A stretch of DNA of 64,000 bases from Mucilaginibacter phenanthrenivorans (GTDB taxonomy: Bacteria > Bacteroidota > Bacteroidia > Sphingobacteriales > Sphingobacteriaceae). This document shows, piece by piece, positions 34,580 to 43,910 of the stretch (its first letter is position 1; each line of letters opens with the position of its first letter). The notes below the pieces were generated by a model. It was not told the DNA's origin. It did not search any database and was given only the letters and a program-made list of their open reading frames with translations. The position numbers were made by a program, and so were the translations under genes. The DNA lies in contig NZ_JAHVAP010000001.1 in assembly GCF_024721155.1 (NCBI RefSeq), positions 868,001-932,000 of the forward strand. The letters run 5' to 3'.

Positions 34580-37500
34580 TCATTCGGACCGCAAACTATT
34601 CACCGGGTTTACTATCGCCGCCTTTACCGCATGATAGCTGATGGTAATAACAGCCACCGTAACCGCAAGCAGCCCTGCCCCGGCAAACATCCACCATTGG
34701 ATATAGATGCGGTATGCAAATCCCTGCAGCCAGCTATGCATCACGTACCAGGCGATCGGCGAAGCGATGAGAATGGAAAGGAATACCAGCTTCAGGAAAT
34801 CTTTTGAAAGGAGACCGTTAATCGACGATATACTTGCTCCGAGTACTTTTCTTATGCCTATTTCCTTGGTGCGTTGCTCAATAGTAAACGCTGCCAATCC
34901 GAATAGTCCCATGCCTGCCAGTACGATAGTGATAACCGTAAAGATGCTGAATATGGAGGCCAGCCGGTCTTCAGCTTTGTACCGGGCATTAAAAGCGTCA
35001 TCCATAAATGTGTAATCGAATGGCATATCGGCGTCATGCTTTTTATAGATTTTTTGTATTGCCCCAAGCAATGTTGGCAAATTAGTATGGGGTTTTATTT
35101 TCGCAAAAAGGTACGATCCTCCCTGGGTTTTCCAATATTTCGCAGTGTCGGGAAGGATCCAAAGGCCTATAGGTTCAATCGGATCTTCAAGGGAGCTAAA
35201 GTTGAAATTTTTAACGACACCTGCCACCTCAGTATTTTTGGGGTTTGATTTAATATAACTGCCAACCGGGTTTAACGGCAAATGCAGTTCTTCAACAGCC
35301 AGCTCATTGAGCACAACCTTATTTCCTGTGCTCAAATTGGCATGAGCCAACGGCGGATATTTCCATTTAAGTCCGAGTAACTGGAAAAAATCTTTGTCGA
35401 CAACAAGCGAAGGAAGCGATACCGTTTCGTCTTTGGTTTTACCGGGTATTCCGAACCTGTCGATATAACTAAACATGCCGTATCGTGACGTTGCTGCGGT
35501 GCTGACAGCCGCTAATGCCCTAATTTCATGGTTAAAACCAGCATAATTTTTGAAATTAGGGCCAACAGGGATCATTACAACATTCTCACGATCGACACCT
35601 ATATCTGTGTGTCTGAAAAAGTAAAGCTGCCGGTCTATAATAATTCCGCAAATGATCAACGCAACGGATATAGTGAATTGCAGGGTCGTAAATATTTTTC
35701 GGATCATAACGCCGCCTGATTGTTTACCCATTTTGCCTTTAAGTGTGACAACAGGTTTAAAAGCTGACAGCACCAGTGAAGGATAGCTGCCAGAGATTAC
35801 CACAGTAACCAGTAATAATATGAATAGCAGGGACAGGATCAGGGGACTATAAAGGAATGAATCATCTATTTTCAGTTGAACGACATTAAAAAATACCGGT
35901 TTAAATAAGTAACACAGTGTGTACCCTAACAGGAAAGATATAGTTGCAAAGACAGCCGATTCGATATAGAATTGCAGCGCAACGCTCTTGCGGCTCGCCC
36001 CAGATATTTTACGCACGCCTATCTCTTTCGCCCTCACCGTGGCTCTGGCGGTAGACAAACTCATGTAATTAACCAGGGCAAGCGATAAGATCAATAAGGC
36101 CACTAAGGGAAATATAGTGAGGTATTTTAAGTTTGCATCGTCCCGCGATCTGCTATTCAAATGCTGATCAACAATGGGTAACGCTGAATATATCGTTTTG
36201 GCATGATCCTTTTCGTGGATAAAAAGCGATTTAAGTCCGCGTGCTACTGCCGCAGTATCGGAGCGGTGTTTTAATAACAAGTAGACATCAAAATTACCAC
36301 CGCCCAATTTTTGATCTCCTAAATAAGGTTTAGCCTCTTTGGTTGCTGCGAAACCTGATACGGATGCTACAAAATTGTATTGAATGGACGAATTGGAGGG
36401 GCAATTCTCTGACACTCCTGTAATCAGATAGGTATGCGCGCTATCGGTCTTGATAGTAAGTGTTTGTCCTACCGGATTTTCATCACCAAAATATTTTTTA
36501 GCAATATCCTTTGCTATTACCACCGAAAATGGTTTTGACAAAACCTGTGAGGACTGTCCGGAAAGCAGCTTAAACGAAAAGAAATTGAAAAAGCCCGCAT
36601 CAGCAAATAATAGTTTGTCTTCGGTAAATTTCCTTTGAGGTAGTTTAGGGTTACTTACCACCACTGCCGGCCCGAAATAATTCATCGTACGCATGTAATC
36701 CTCCACGACCGGGAGCGATTGTTTTAGGATAGGGCCGGATGCGTAGGTCATTGGATTCAGGTCACTCGACGGACCATCCGTTATAACGCGCCCTTTTGGC
36801 TTAAATATCCTGTCGGCATTTTTGTGAAAACGGTCATAGCTATGCTCATGTGCTACATAGATCATGATCAGCATACAAACAGATAACCCGACGGCCAGGC
36901 CTGATATGTTAATCAGGCTGAAAAGCCTTTGGCGTACCAAATTGCGCCAGGCCATTTTGAAATAGTTTCTAAACATAAAGCTGCGGTTAAATTTCTTAGA
37001 AGACCACTTCTGTGTGGTTTCATGGTTCGAAATTACCGCCGCAAACCGGACGCTGCGTCCCAGTTTATAAACTGGGAACTCTTTTTTCAGATCGTTTTTA
37101 TATTCCGCCGGGCTTTTGCCCGTCATTTCTTTAAAAATACGGTTAAAGGTGCTTTTTGAATTGAAGCCGGAATCGTAAGCAATGCCCAGTAAAGTGATAT
37201 GATCATATCTGGCGTCCTGCATTTTCTCAATTACTGCGGCAACGCGATATTCGCTGATGAAATCATGGAAGTTTTTTTTGAGCGCCGTGTTGATGATCCG
37301 GGACAATTCATGAGGGGTCAGGCCAAGCTTGTCAGCCAGCGAGTTCAAATTGAGTTCCGGGTCCTGGTAATACGGGTTGGCTTTCATGACTTGCTTCAGC
37401 CAGGTACCTTTTTGCTTCAGTTCGGTGGGGAGCAATGGTTTTATAAATGCGGGCGTTTCAGCCGGCCCGCCAGCCAATGCCCTTACATAAGCTGCAGCCG

Positions 37501-38203
37501 CTATCCAGATGACCATCCCTGCCAAAAGGAGGTACAACGGATAATAAGCGTGTATGCCTGGCCGGTAATGATAACCAAAATAATCAATGGCTGTATAAGG
37601 GATCCATAATAGCCACAACAAACCGAAACTCCTCAGCAAGCGGTGTAGCCACCAAAATTCATATCGGTATCGATCGCCGCCGCTAAATTTTAGTCGTTTG
37701 TAAAAGCGCTCAATCAAACTGTAGGACAGGTAGAGGTACGCGCATACCGAAATAAAGGTTAGCAATTGCAACACGGAGTTCAGTTGCTGAAAAATCGGTG
37801 TATCATAAGTAGCTGCTCCCGTTTTTATGCTTTCGTCTATCTCCAATACCAACGCGCCAGTTTGCAGTAGTAATGGGCTGAAATGCAGGAGGTGCAGGAA
37901 CCTGAATTTAAGTTCCGGCCGGGTTGTTTTAAGCACATAAAAATAAATGAACGGGCCAAGCGCCAGCGAAAATTGCAGCGGCAGCCAGCTCCAATGAGAA
38001 AAATAAGCTCCAAGATCAATGTCCCTGCCCAGTACCCAAAGTAGCCATAGCACCATCGTAGCCAGGGCCAAACTCAAAAAGCGGTTTGCAGCGCGTTTAA
38101 CCCCTTTGGTGAATCCCAACTGCAAAGCAAAAGTCAGCCCAATAAATATCGCCCCCACGAACGCCAGGTCATAAACGTTGATATGTAATGTAAAGGCGTT
38201 CAA
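34580..38203 (-). CDS. Fusion: membrane AraC-type regulator joined to FtsX/MacB-like permease
   Basis: One 1207-codon frame holds two normally separate proteins. Residues 1-245 form about seven membrane helices (LAFVGAIFIGLTFALQLGF onwards). Residues ~285-375 are an AraC-type DNA-binding domain (LNLNSLADKLGLTPHELSRI; ITLLGIAYDSGFNSKSTFN). After a linker, Met410 starts a typical FtsX-like ABC permease (MFRNYFKMAWRNLVRQRLFS) with MacB periplasmic domain and two FtsX cores (EIGVRKISGASRKSVALQF; TKEIGIRKVLGASISSI). The last 798 residues equal a full stand-alone permease. Start is TTG 38203; no closer ATG exists. No ATPase gene is adjacent. Translation could also restart at Met410 (nt 36976). Confidence 0.85.
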   Translation of the reverse strand: MNAFTLHINVYDLAFVGAIFIGLTFALQLGFTKGVKRAANRFLSLALATMVLWLLWVLGRDIDLGAYFSHWSWLPLQFSLALGPFIYFYVLKTTRPELKFRFLHLLHFSPLLLQTGALVLEIDESIKTGAATYDTPIFQQLNSVLQLLTFISVCAYLYLSYSLIERFYKRLKFSGGDRYRYEFWWLHRLLRSFGLLWLLWIPYTAIDYFGYHYRPGIHAYYPLYLLLAGMVIWIAAAAYVRALAGGPAETPAFIKPLLPTELKQKGTWLKQVMKANPYYQDPELNLNSLADKLGLTPHELSRIINTALKKNFHDFISEYRVAAVIEKMQDARYDHITLLGIAYDSGFNSKSTFNRIFKEMTGKSPAEYKNDLKKEFPVYKLGRSVRFAAVISNHETTQKWSSKKFNRSFMFRNYFKMAWRNLVRQRLFSLINISGLAVGLSVCMLIMIYVAHEHSYDRFHKNADRIFKPKGRVITDGPSSDLNPMTYASGPILKQSLPVVEDYMRTMNYFGPAVVVSNPKLPQRKFTEDKLLFADAGFFNFFSFKLLSGQSSQVLSKPFSVVIAKDIAKKYFGDENPVGQTLTIKTDSAHTYLITGVSENCPSNSSIQYNFVASVSGFAATKEAKPYLGDQKLGGGNFDVYLLLKHRSDTAAVARGLKSLFIHEKDHAKTIYSALPIVDQHLNSRSRDDANLKYLTIFPLVALLILSLALVNYMSLSTARATVRAKEIGVRKISGASRKSVALQFYIESAVFATISFLLGYTLCYLFKPVFFNVVQLKIDDSFLYSPLILSLLFILLLVTVVISGSYPSLVLSAFKPVVTLKGKMGKQSGGVMIRKIFTTLQFTISVALIICGIIIDRQLYFFRHTDIGVDRENVVMIPVGPNFKNYAGFNHEIRALAAVSTAATSRYGMFSYIDRFGIPGKTKDETVSLPSLVVDKDFFQLLGLKWKYPPLAHANLSTGNKVVLNELAVEELHLPLNPVGSYIKSNPKNTEVAGVVKNFNFSSLEDPIEPIGLWILPDTAKYWKTQGGSYLFAKIKPHTNLPTLLGAIQKIYKKHDADMPFDYTFMDDAFNARYKAEDRLASIFSIFTVITIVLAGMGLFGLAAFTIEQRTKEIGIRKVLGASISSINGLLSKDFLKLVFLSILIASPIAWYVMHSWLQGFAYRIYIQWWMFAGAGLLAVTVAVITISYHAVKAAIVNPVNSLRSE

Positions 38204-38403
38204 AGCGGTTTTAGTACTTCAATCCGTGTTCCAAATCGTTATCTTACTGATATTAAGCAAACTTAAGTTTATTTGCAAATAAGTTATGTAACAATAGCGG
38301 ACAGCAGACCGTACGGTTTTGAATTGCGCATTTCATATACCTGATTTAAACGATCATTTTTTATCCCAAAGTGTTTTGACATATTCTAATAGAAACAAAA
38401 ACG

Positions 38404-38446
38404 AAATGGCGGGAAAAGATTAATAAAAAATCTTTCCCCGCCATTT
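38404..38446. terminator. Strong stem-loop beside the tRNA fragment
   Basis: AAATGGCGGG and AAAGAT pair with ATCTTT and CCCGCCATTT, 16 bp with one mismatch. On the minus strand it follows the partial tRNA copy exactly as a terminator follows a tRNA gene. Confidence 0.7.
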
Positions 38447-38464
38447 ACGGCTTTGCAAAGAATA

Positions 38465-38505
38465 TGTGGAAGAAGTGACTCGAACCCCCACGCCGTGAAG
38501 CGCCA
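38465..38505 (-). pseudogene. 3'-half fragment of tRNA-Leu(UAG)
   Basis: 41 bp matching bases 38774-38814 of the intact tRNA gene at 39 positions, same orientation: acceptor 3' strand, T-arm and most of the variable arm. The 5' half is absent. This is what remains when an element integrates at a tRNA 3' end, or after partial duplication. Confidence 0.85.
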
Positions 38506-38518
38506 CAATTCGGAATAT

Positions 38519-38668
38519 TTATTTTTGAACTTTTAATTTCGCTTTCCCAAGATATGCAGTCAGTTGTTCAAAATTCATTCCTTGAATTTCGTTGGATATT
38601 TTTTCCTTTATTTCTCTAAAGGTTTTTACGGTATCAAAATCTTTGATTTCCTTATTCTTCATTTTCAT
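38519..38668 (-). CDS. Small protein of 49 residues between tRNA copies
   Basis: A complete frame with the sequence beginning MKMKNKEIKDFDTVKTFREI and ending in LGKAKLKVQK. It is helical, lysine-rich and lacks a signal peptide. The style (KTFREIKEKIS, then NFEQLTAYLG) recalls small antitoxin-like or element-borne proteins of Bacteroidota, but I cannot name a family. It is the only gene between the tRNA-Leu fragment and the intact tRNA gene. ATG 38662 is an alternative start. Confidence 0.55.
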   Translation of the reverse strand: MKMKNKEIKDFDTVKTFREIKEKISNEIQGMNFEQLTAYLGKAKLKVQK

Positions 38669-38773
38669 AACCTACAAATTAATAAGTATCGAAATAAAAT
38701 TTTTGCTGCATAGCGCAAATATAGTTTTTACAGCAACAAAAAACCCAGCCAAATTGACCGGGTTTAAATGTAG

Positions 38774-38855
38774 TGCGGAAGAAGGGACTCGAACCCCCAC
38801 GCCGTGAAGCGCCAGATCCTAAGTCTGGTGCGGCTACCAATTACGCCACTTCCGC
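38774..38855 (-). tRNA. tRNA-Leu(UAG)
   Basis: 82 nt on the minus strand: acceptor GCGGAAG paired with CTTCCGC, D-loop AATTGGTAGCCGC, anticodon stem CCAGA/TCTGG around loop CTTAGGA (anticodon UAG), variable arm CGCTTCACGGCG, T-arm with GGGTTCGAGTCCC, and A73. CCA is not encoded. Decodes CUA and related Leu codons. Confidence 0.94.
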
Positions 38856-39049
38856 AGTTAGGATTTTTATGAGGTTGCAAAGATAGCTTAAAATAGTAAA
38901 TTATAAAATGTTTTTTGCTTTTACCTGTATCGGGTTAACAGCCAATACTTTATTTTTAAAGCATCCGATAAAACACAGGTCTGGCAGCAAAAAAACGGCA
39001 GAAAAATCAAACCAGCAGCTTAAAACGCTGCCAGTTTGATTTTTGATAT

Positions 39050-39487
39050 TTATAATGCAGGCTCCAATTTAGTTGTTACGCCAACCCTGTTCCAGACATT
39101 CATGGTTATAATGGCCATTATCAGTTGGGCAAGGTATACCTTGTCAAATAACGCTGCTGCCTTATCATAGGTTTCGTCGGACACCTTGCCGCTGATGAGG
39201 GTTACTTCCTCGGTTAAGGCAAGTATGGCACGTTCCTGCTCGTCAAAAAACGGCGTTTCCCGCCAGGAGGTTAATCCATAAATTCTCCGTTCTGTTTCGC
39301 CGGACTTACGGGCATCGCTGGTGTGCATATCGAGGCAGTAGGTACAACCGTTAATTTGCGAGGTGCGGATCTTTATCAAATCCTTGTGTTTAGTGGTTAA
39401 GCCTGTACTTTCAATGTAGTTTTCCATGGCCATGATGGCTCTGTATGCTGCCGGATCTGCCTGGTTGATTTTAATTCTGTTGCTCAT
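39050..39487 (-). CDS. AhpD-like carboxymuconolactone decarboxylase family peroxidase
   Basis: A 145-aa protein with the alkylhydroperoxidase pair CTYC (Cys48, Cys51) followed by the usual His55 in CLDMHTSDARKSGE. It is the thiol-dependent peroxidase type of the CMD fold. ATG 39487 is used. A Crp-type regulator gene lies just upstream on the same strand, separated by a dispersed repeat, and probably controls it. Confidence 0.9.
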   Translation of the reverse strand: MSNRIKINQADPAAYRAIMAMENYIESTGLTTKHKDLIKIRTSQINGCTYCLDMHTSDARKSGETERRIYGLTSWRETPFFDEQERAILALTEEVTLISGKVSDETYDKAAALFDKVYLAQLIMAIITMNVWNRVGVTTKLEPAL

Positions 39488-39551
39488 GATCTTGTTGTTT
39501 TGATAAGACAAAGTTGCAGATCAAACACCCTCAAAAAAATGAACCACGGTT

Positions 39552-39687
39552 AAGAAATTAACGTGAGTTCGGCATAAAGGTTGATAGAATTTTCAACTAT
39601 TCAGATCTTTGATAAAAATACAAGCGCTGATAATGAGCGTGTTTCATAGCGTTCCGGGTGTTCCGCTGTGAAAAATGGAACGCTTTA
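39552..39687. repeat. Dispersed intergenic repeat, copy 1
   Basis: About 135 bp related to 43911-44055. Conserved blocks are gtgagttcggcataa near one end and gtttcatagcgttccgggtg plus aaaaatggaacgcttt at the other; AGCGTTCC...GGAACGCT can form a hairpin. The middle is diverged. It occupies the gap between the Crp and AhpD genes. Confidence 0.7.
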
Positions 39688-40260
39688 TTAAATTTTTTTC
39701 GCCCTTAGTCTGCTCAAAAACTGCGGCGTAAAGCCAAGGTAGGACGCCAGCATATACTGCGGAACCCGTTGCATAAATTCAGGGAACCGGCTTGAAAAAT
39801 GGCGATATCGTTCTTCTTCGGTCTGGTTAAATATAAATCCTATCCGCCGTTGTGAGGCTACATAGGCTTTTTGCATCATTATCCGGAAGTAACTTTCCAG
39901 GTGCGGAATCTGTTCAAACAAAATCGCCTGGTCTTTTTCGCTTAAAAACAGTACCTCGGACGGCTCAACGGTTTGGATATAGCAAGTCGATGGCTGTTTG
40001 CTCATTAATCCGTCATAATCGGTGATCCACCAGTTTTCAATGCCGAATTGGATTATTTGTTCATTAAGCTTATTGTTCACGAAATACAGCCGCAGACAAC
40101 CTTTAACCACAAAATAATTTCCGTGGCAATATTTCCCGGCTTCCAGCACAAATTCCTTCTTTTTAAGCTTTTTGAGTTCCAGCTTCTCGCAAAGCAGTTG
40201 TTCTTCGGCGGGAGTTAGTGAAGTGTATTTTTTTATGTGGGTGAGAAGTTCGGGATACAT
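39688..40260 (-). CDS. Crp/Fnr family transcriptional regulator
   Basis: A 190-aa regulator with a cyclic-nucleotide-binding-like domain (LEAGKYCHGNYFVVKGCLRL, FGIENWWITDYDGL) and a short winged-helix end (RVPQYMLASYLGFTPQFLSRL). It shares layout with the Crp gene at 19324, including the conserved IENWWITD block. It is followed by the AhpD peroxidase gene, a common pairing. Confidence 0.87.
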   Translation of the reverse strand: MYPELLTHIKKYTSLTPAEEQLLCEKLELKKLKKKEFVLEAGKYCHGNYFVVKGCLRLYFVNNKLNEQIIQFGIENWWITDYDGLMSKQPSTCYIQTVEPSEVLFLSEKDQAILFEQIPHLESYFRIMMQKAYVASQRRIGFIFNQTEEERYRHFSSRFPEFMQRVPQYMLASYLGFTPQFLSRLRAKKI

Positions 40261-40355
40261 ATGAAGTGGAATCAGGAAGCAAGATACAAGAATCAGGATA
40301 AAAAATTAAACATTCTGACTTGACTCCTGGTTCTTGACTCTTGGCTCCATCTCCC

Positions 40356-40363
40356 TATCTTAG
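40356..40363 (+). promoter_or_regulatory. -7-like element upstream of the oxidoreductase gene
   Basis: TATCTTAG, one base away from TAnnTTTG, ends four bases before ATG 40368. Confidence 0.35.
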
Positions 40364-40367
40364 CAAC

Positions 40368-41366
40368 ATGAAAACTATCAAATGGGGAATTTTAGGCGCC
40401 GGCCGGATTGCAGGCAAATTTGCCTCGGACCTTAAGCTTGTTGCCGATGCCGAATTAATTGCAATAGGCTCGCGCACACAGGAATCTGCAGATAAATTCG
40501 GTGCTGAATTCAATATAAAAAATCGCCATGCCAGTTATGAAGCGTTGGTAAACGACCCGGAAGTTGATGTCATCTACATTGCTACGCCGCATAACCTGCA
40601 TTATGAAAATACACTGCTTTGCCTGCACCACAACAAAGCTGTATTATGCGAGAAACCCTTTGCCATGAATACCCGTCAGGCTAAGGAAATGATTGATGTG
40701 GCGCGTGAAAGGAAATTATTTTTGATGGAGGCCAGGTGGACAGTATTTCACCCGCATTATAAAAAATTGCACGAAATGATAGGGCAGGGGCTACTGGGCG
40801 ACGTAAGGTCGGTATTGATAAATTTTGGCTTTAAGCCTGCGCCACCTGTCCCCGCACGCATTTTTGACCCTGCTCTCGGCGGCGGCACACTAATGGACAT
40901 TGGTATTTACAATGTTTTTATGGCGATGAGTGTATTGGGCAAGCCCGATAAGATAGAAGCAAGTATGACCCCGGCATCTACCGGTGTTGACGAACAATGC
41001 GCCATCCTGTTTAAATATAATAACGGTGCAATGGCGCAGTTGTTTTCTACCTTCTCATCAAATCTTGCTACTGAAGCCGATATTGCAGGGACAGAGGGGC
41101 GAATAAGGCTGACTTCACGATTTTATGAGCCGTCAGCCACGGTTGAGTACTATCCAAAATATGTGGATAGCAAGGAAATTATTGAAGTAGAAAAAGAGGC
41201 TGGGGTTGGTTACCAATATGAGGCCCGCCATGTGAATGCCTGTTTAAAACGTGGGCTAACTGAAAGTGATGTTATTCCTTTTGCGGATACTTTGTTGCTG
41301 ATGGAAACCCTGGATAAAATCAGGGAGATAGCCGGGATTCATTATGCTTCGGATAAAGAATCATAA
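40368..41366 (+). CDS. Gfo/Idh/MocA family oxidoreductase
   Basis: A 332-aa NAD(P)-dependent sugar or inositol dehydrogenase-type enzyme. Rossmann motif GAGRIAGKFA at the start, then YIATPHNLHYENTLLCLHH and the conserved EKPFAMN with the catalytic Lys. The C-terminal alpha/beta domain carries GGGTLMDIGIYNV. ATG 40368 follows a TATCTTAG element. Substrate is not predictable. Confidence 0.9.
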   Translation: MKTIKWGILGAGRIAGKFASDLKLVADAELIAIGSRTQESADKFGAEFNIKNRHASYEALVNDPEVDVIYIATPHNLHYENTLLCLHHNKAVLCEKPFAMNTRQAKEMIDVARERKLFLMEARWTVFHPHYKKLHEMIGQGLLGDVRSVLINFGFKPAPPVPARIFDPALGGGTLMDIGIYNVFMAMSVLGKPDKIEASMTPASTGVDEQCAILFKYNNGAMAQLFSTFSSNLATEADIAGTEGRIRLTSRFYEPSATVEYYPKYVDSKEIIEVEKEAGVGYQYEARHVNACLKRGLTESDVIPFADTLLLMETLDKIREIAGIHYASDKES

Positions 41367-41449
41367 GGGTTACAACCATCGGTTGTTTAATATCGTAAGT
41401 TGCCTAAAACAAGAACTACATTTTTTTATTGTTAGTTAAAAAGCATCTT

Positions 41450-42208
41450 ATGAAAAAACTTACCAAAACACTATTCTTCCTCGTGGTTTTATTTGGATCC
41501 GCCAAAGGGATGGCGCAGACCACCGATACAGTTAAGACTCACGGATGGATGAAGCACAAGCCCGAGGGTGCAATGCAGATCCAGGTTACTTATCGCAAAG
41601 GAGATATCAGTCAATTAAACAGTGCGCTGAATGCAAATGGGATTCCCTCAATAAAACAATCCAACATTTGGATAAACGCCTCTATGAGCCATATTTTCAA
41701 CAAATGGATGGTTGAGGACGGTATTGGATTTACACCGTTTGCAAGTTCACAGATGGACGGGGTAAAGGTTAGGTATAATCAATACCAATTATTCTGGCGA
41801 ATGGGTTATAACGTGTCGACTAATTCAGATTTCAGGTTATATCCGTTTGCTGGCGTTAATTTCTCGGCAGCCATGTTAAAGGTTGAGGACAAATCCGGGA
41901 TCAGGAACACAAACAACTTTACAGATGAACTACTTAACAGCACAGCAAGCAAAACATTCTGGCAACCAAATTTCGGTATCGAATTGGGAGCAGGCTTCGA
42001 TTATGGGATCAAACTAAAGTCTAAAAAAATGGACTGTTTTACTGTTGAACGCAGTATTCCAATAGGCATCCGGGCGGGCTATTATATTAACGCTTATGCT
42101 GGTGATTGGAAGATAGATAGCTATAAATTGCAGAACAGCCCAAATCAAAAGCAGGGCGCCGTATTTGTTTCCTTTAATATTGGATTGGGTTATAAGATCA
42201 TTAAATAA
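41450..42208 (+). CDS. Secreted outer-membrane beta-barrel-like protein
   Basis: A 252-aa protein with signal peptide (MKKLTKTLFFLVVLFGSAKG) and many alternating hydrophobic beta-strands (RYNQYQLFWRMGYNV, FRLYPFAGVNFSA, FGIELGAGFDYG) ending in FNIGLGYKIIK, like small barrel proteins. I do not know its ligand. A terminator hairpin follows the stop. Confidence 0.7.
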   Translation: MKKLTKTLFFLVVLFGSAKGMAQTTDTVKTHGWMKHKPEGAMQIQVTYRKGDISQLNSALNANGIPSIKQSNIWINASMSHIFNKWMVEDGIGFTPFASSQMDGVKVRYNQYQLFWRMGYNVSTNSDFRLYPFAGVNFSAAMLKVEDKSGIRNTNNFTDELLNSTASKTFWQPNFGIELGAGFDYGIKLKSKKMDCFTVERSIPIGIRAGYYINAYAGDWKIDSYKLQNSPNQKQGAVFVSFNIGLGYKIIK

Positions 42209-42216
42209 ATCGCGAT

Positions 42217-42257
42217 AAAAACAGGAAGATACTCTTTATCGAATATCTTCCTGTTTT
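42217..42257. terminator. Bidirectional terminator
   Basis: AAAACAGGAAGATA at 42217 pairs with TATCTTCCTGTTTT ending at 42257, with T-runs, between the barrel-like gene (+) and the esterase gene (-). Confidence 0.85.
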
Positions 42258-43841
42258 TTACTTCACATACGACTTATCCAGGAATAAATATCGCCCGCGG
42301 TCAGTTTCAGTTTGGAGTTGACTGGTAACATCAATATTCATAAATTTAACAGCACCACCGTTAACGTTTGGCTCCCATTTAGGCAGATGTTTGCCATTTG
42401 GGTTCCCCGTTTTTATAAAATTAGCGAAGTACTGTTGTATGGTTGCAGATACCTTATAATCATCGGCCGTCCAGGCGTAAACCTTGTTGTAGGGCAGGTT
42501 GCCCATAGCAAACTCAATTTCCGACGCATGTGATGCGCCAACCATTTGTTTTGGCATTTTCCCCTCATTCGGATTATTCGTTGGATTTACTTCCGGTGGC
42601 CTCGGGGTTGCGAACAAGTATCGGTAAACGGGTTTACCACTTGTTTTGGCTTGTAAATCTGCCCATTTCCAGGTGCTGTAGGCGATAAACCTGTCGCTGG
42701 CTAATGCTGTAGCAGATTTGATCACCTCGTCTTGTGTAGTGCCGGGATATAATTTCAATACTTCATCCGCATTACCGGGAAACTGTTGCTTTACCTTTTT
42801 GGTATAATTCTCGGGAGTAGGCATATCGCCGCCGGTAAATGACTGGTAGGGAATCTCTGCGGAGTTCCAGCCAACCAATAATGGCACATGCGCTTGTTCT
42901 CCGGCCTCAAAAATTTCCACGAGGGATTTAGGAAGAAAATAACCGTCGATGGTTGGCGCTAACGACCATGCTCCATATTTGGACGCCGCGTCGAGCAAAT
43001 CAGTTGCAGACATTGCACGCAGATCAGCTAATGATTTGTTACCAATTTTTTCGGCGAATTTCGAGCCGTTCTTTTCCGCATTCGCTAAAGGAATAGCGGG
43101 CAGCGTAGGCTTTATCATTGCGCCGCTTTCGCCAATAGCCCCTGCAATAAGATTTTTTGAAAGGGGAGAAGCCATCTGCGCACTCACCGATATAGATCCT
43201 GCTGATTCCCCGGCAATCGTAATCTTTTTCTCGTCGCCGCCAAATGCCCTGATGTTTTCATGAACCCATTTTATCGCAGCAACCTGATCCAGCAAACCAT
43301 AGTTACCGGAAGCATGATTGGGAGATTCTTTCGTCAATTCGGGATGAGAAAAGAAACCAAAAATGCCAAGCCGATAGCTGATTGTTACAACGACAATGCC
43401 TTTTTGAGCCATGCTCTCCCCGTCGTATCTCGGCTCTGACCCATCGCCGCCGACAAAGCCACCGCCATAAAAATATACCAGTACGGGTAAATGGTCATAT
43501 GGCGATTTACCGGGTGTCCAGACATTTAAATAAAGGCAATCTTCACTGATCGTGTCCGCCCGGAAAATCATATCGCTGAACACCCGCTTTTGCATGGGCA
43601 TATGGGCGAACTTTGTAGCTTCATGAATACCTGGGGCTTTTAACACAGGCTGTGGGGCTTTCCAGCGCAGGTCACCAACGGGCGGCTGTGCATAGGGAAT
43701 TCCCTTCCAGCTTTCAATTTTTGTAGCTTTATTGTAGGTGCCATGATACTCTCCCTGCCACAAAGGAACGGTTGGATATTGCGCAAAAGCAGTATTAGCC
43801 AATAATAGCGCAGGCAGAAGCAGGCAAAAAAACGTTTTCAT
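42258..43841 (-). CDS. Type-B carboxylesterase/lipase
   Basis: A 527-aa secreted esterase: signal peptide ending at AFAQ, oxyanion GGGFVGGDG, nucleophile elbow GESAGS with Ser213, and the late His in GASHASEIEF. It hydrolyses carboxylic esters of unknown type. It stands alone between a terminator and the second copy of a dispersed repeat. Confidence 0.92.
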   Translation of the reverse strand: MKTFFCLLLPALLLANTAFAQYPTVPLWQGEYHGTYNKATKIESWKGIPYAQPPVGDLRWKAPQPVLKAPGIHEATKFAHMPMQKRVFSDMIFRADTISEDCLYLNVWTPGKSPYDHLPVLVYFYGGGFVGGDGSEPRYDGESMAQKGIVVVTISYRLGIFGFFSHPELTKESPNHASGNYGLLDQVAAIKWVHENIRAFGGDEKKITIAGESAGSISVSAQMASPLSKNLIAGAIGESGAMIKPTLPAIPLANAEKNGSKFAEKIGNKSLADLRAMSATDLLDAASKYGAWSLAPTIDGYFLPKSLVEIFEAGEQAHVPLLVGWNSAEIPYQSFTGGDMPTPENYTKKVKQQFPGNADEVLKLYPGTTQDEVIKSATALASDRFIAYSTWKWADLQAKTSGKPVYRYLFATPRPPEVNPTNNPNEGKMPKQMVGASHASEIEFAMGNLPYNKVYAWTADDYKVSATIQQYFANFIKTGNPNGKHLPKWEPNVNGGAVKFMNIDVTSQLQTETDRGRYLFLDKSYVK

Positions 43842-43910
43842 TTTAGGTTGATTTAAGAGGTACCAGGGTTATATTAACCAAAAATAGCAATCAGGATTGA
43901 CAATTTGTTA

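Larger units (their letters stand above)
38204..38518. other. Intergenic region with terminator and tRNA fragment
   Basis: No gene larger than those listed. It contains the hairpin at 38404-38446 and the partial tRNA-Leu copy at 38465-38505; the first 200 bp are the upstream region of the fusion gene with no recognisable promoter. Confidence 0.5.
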
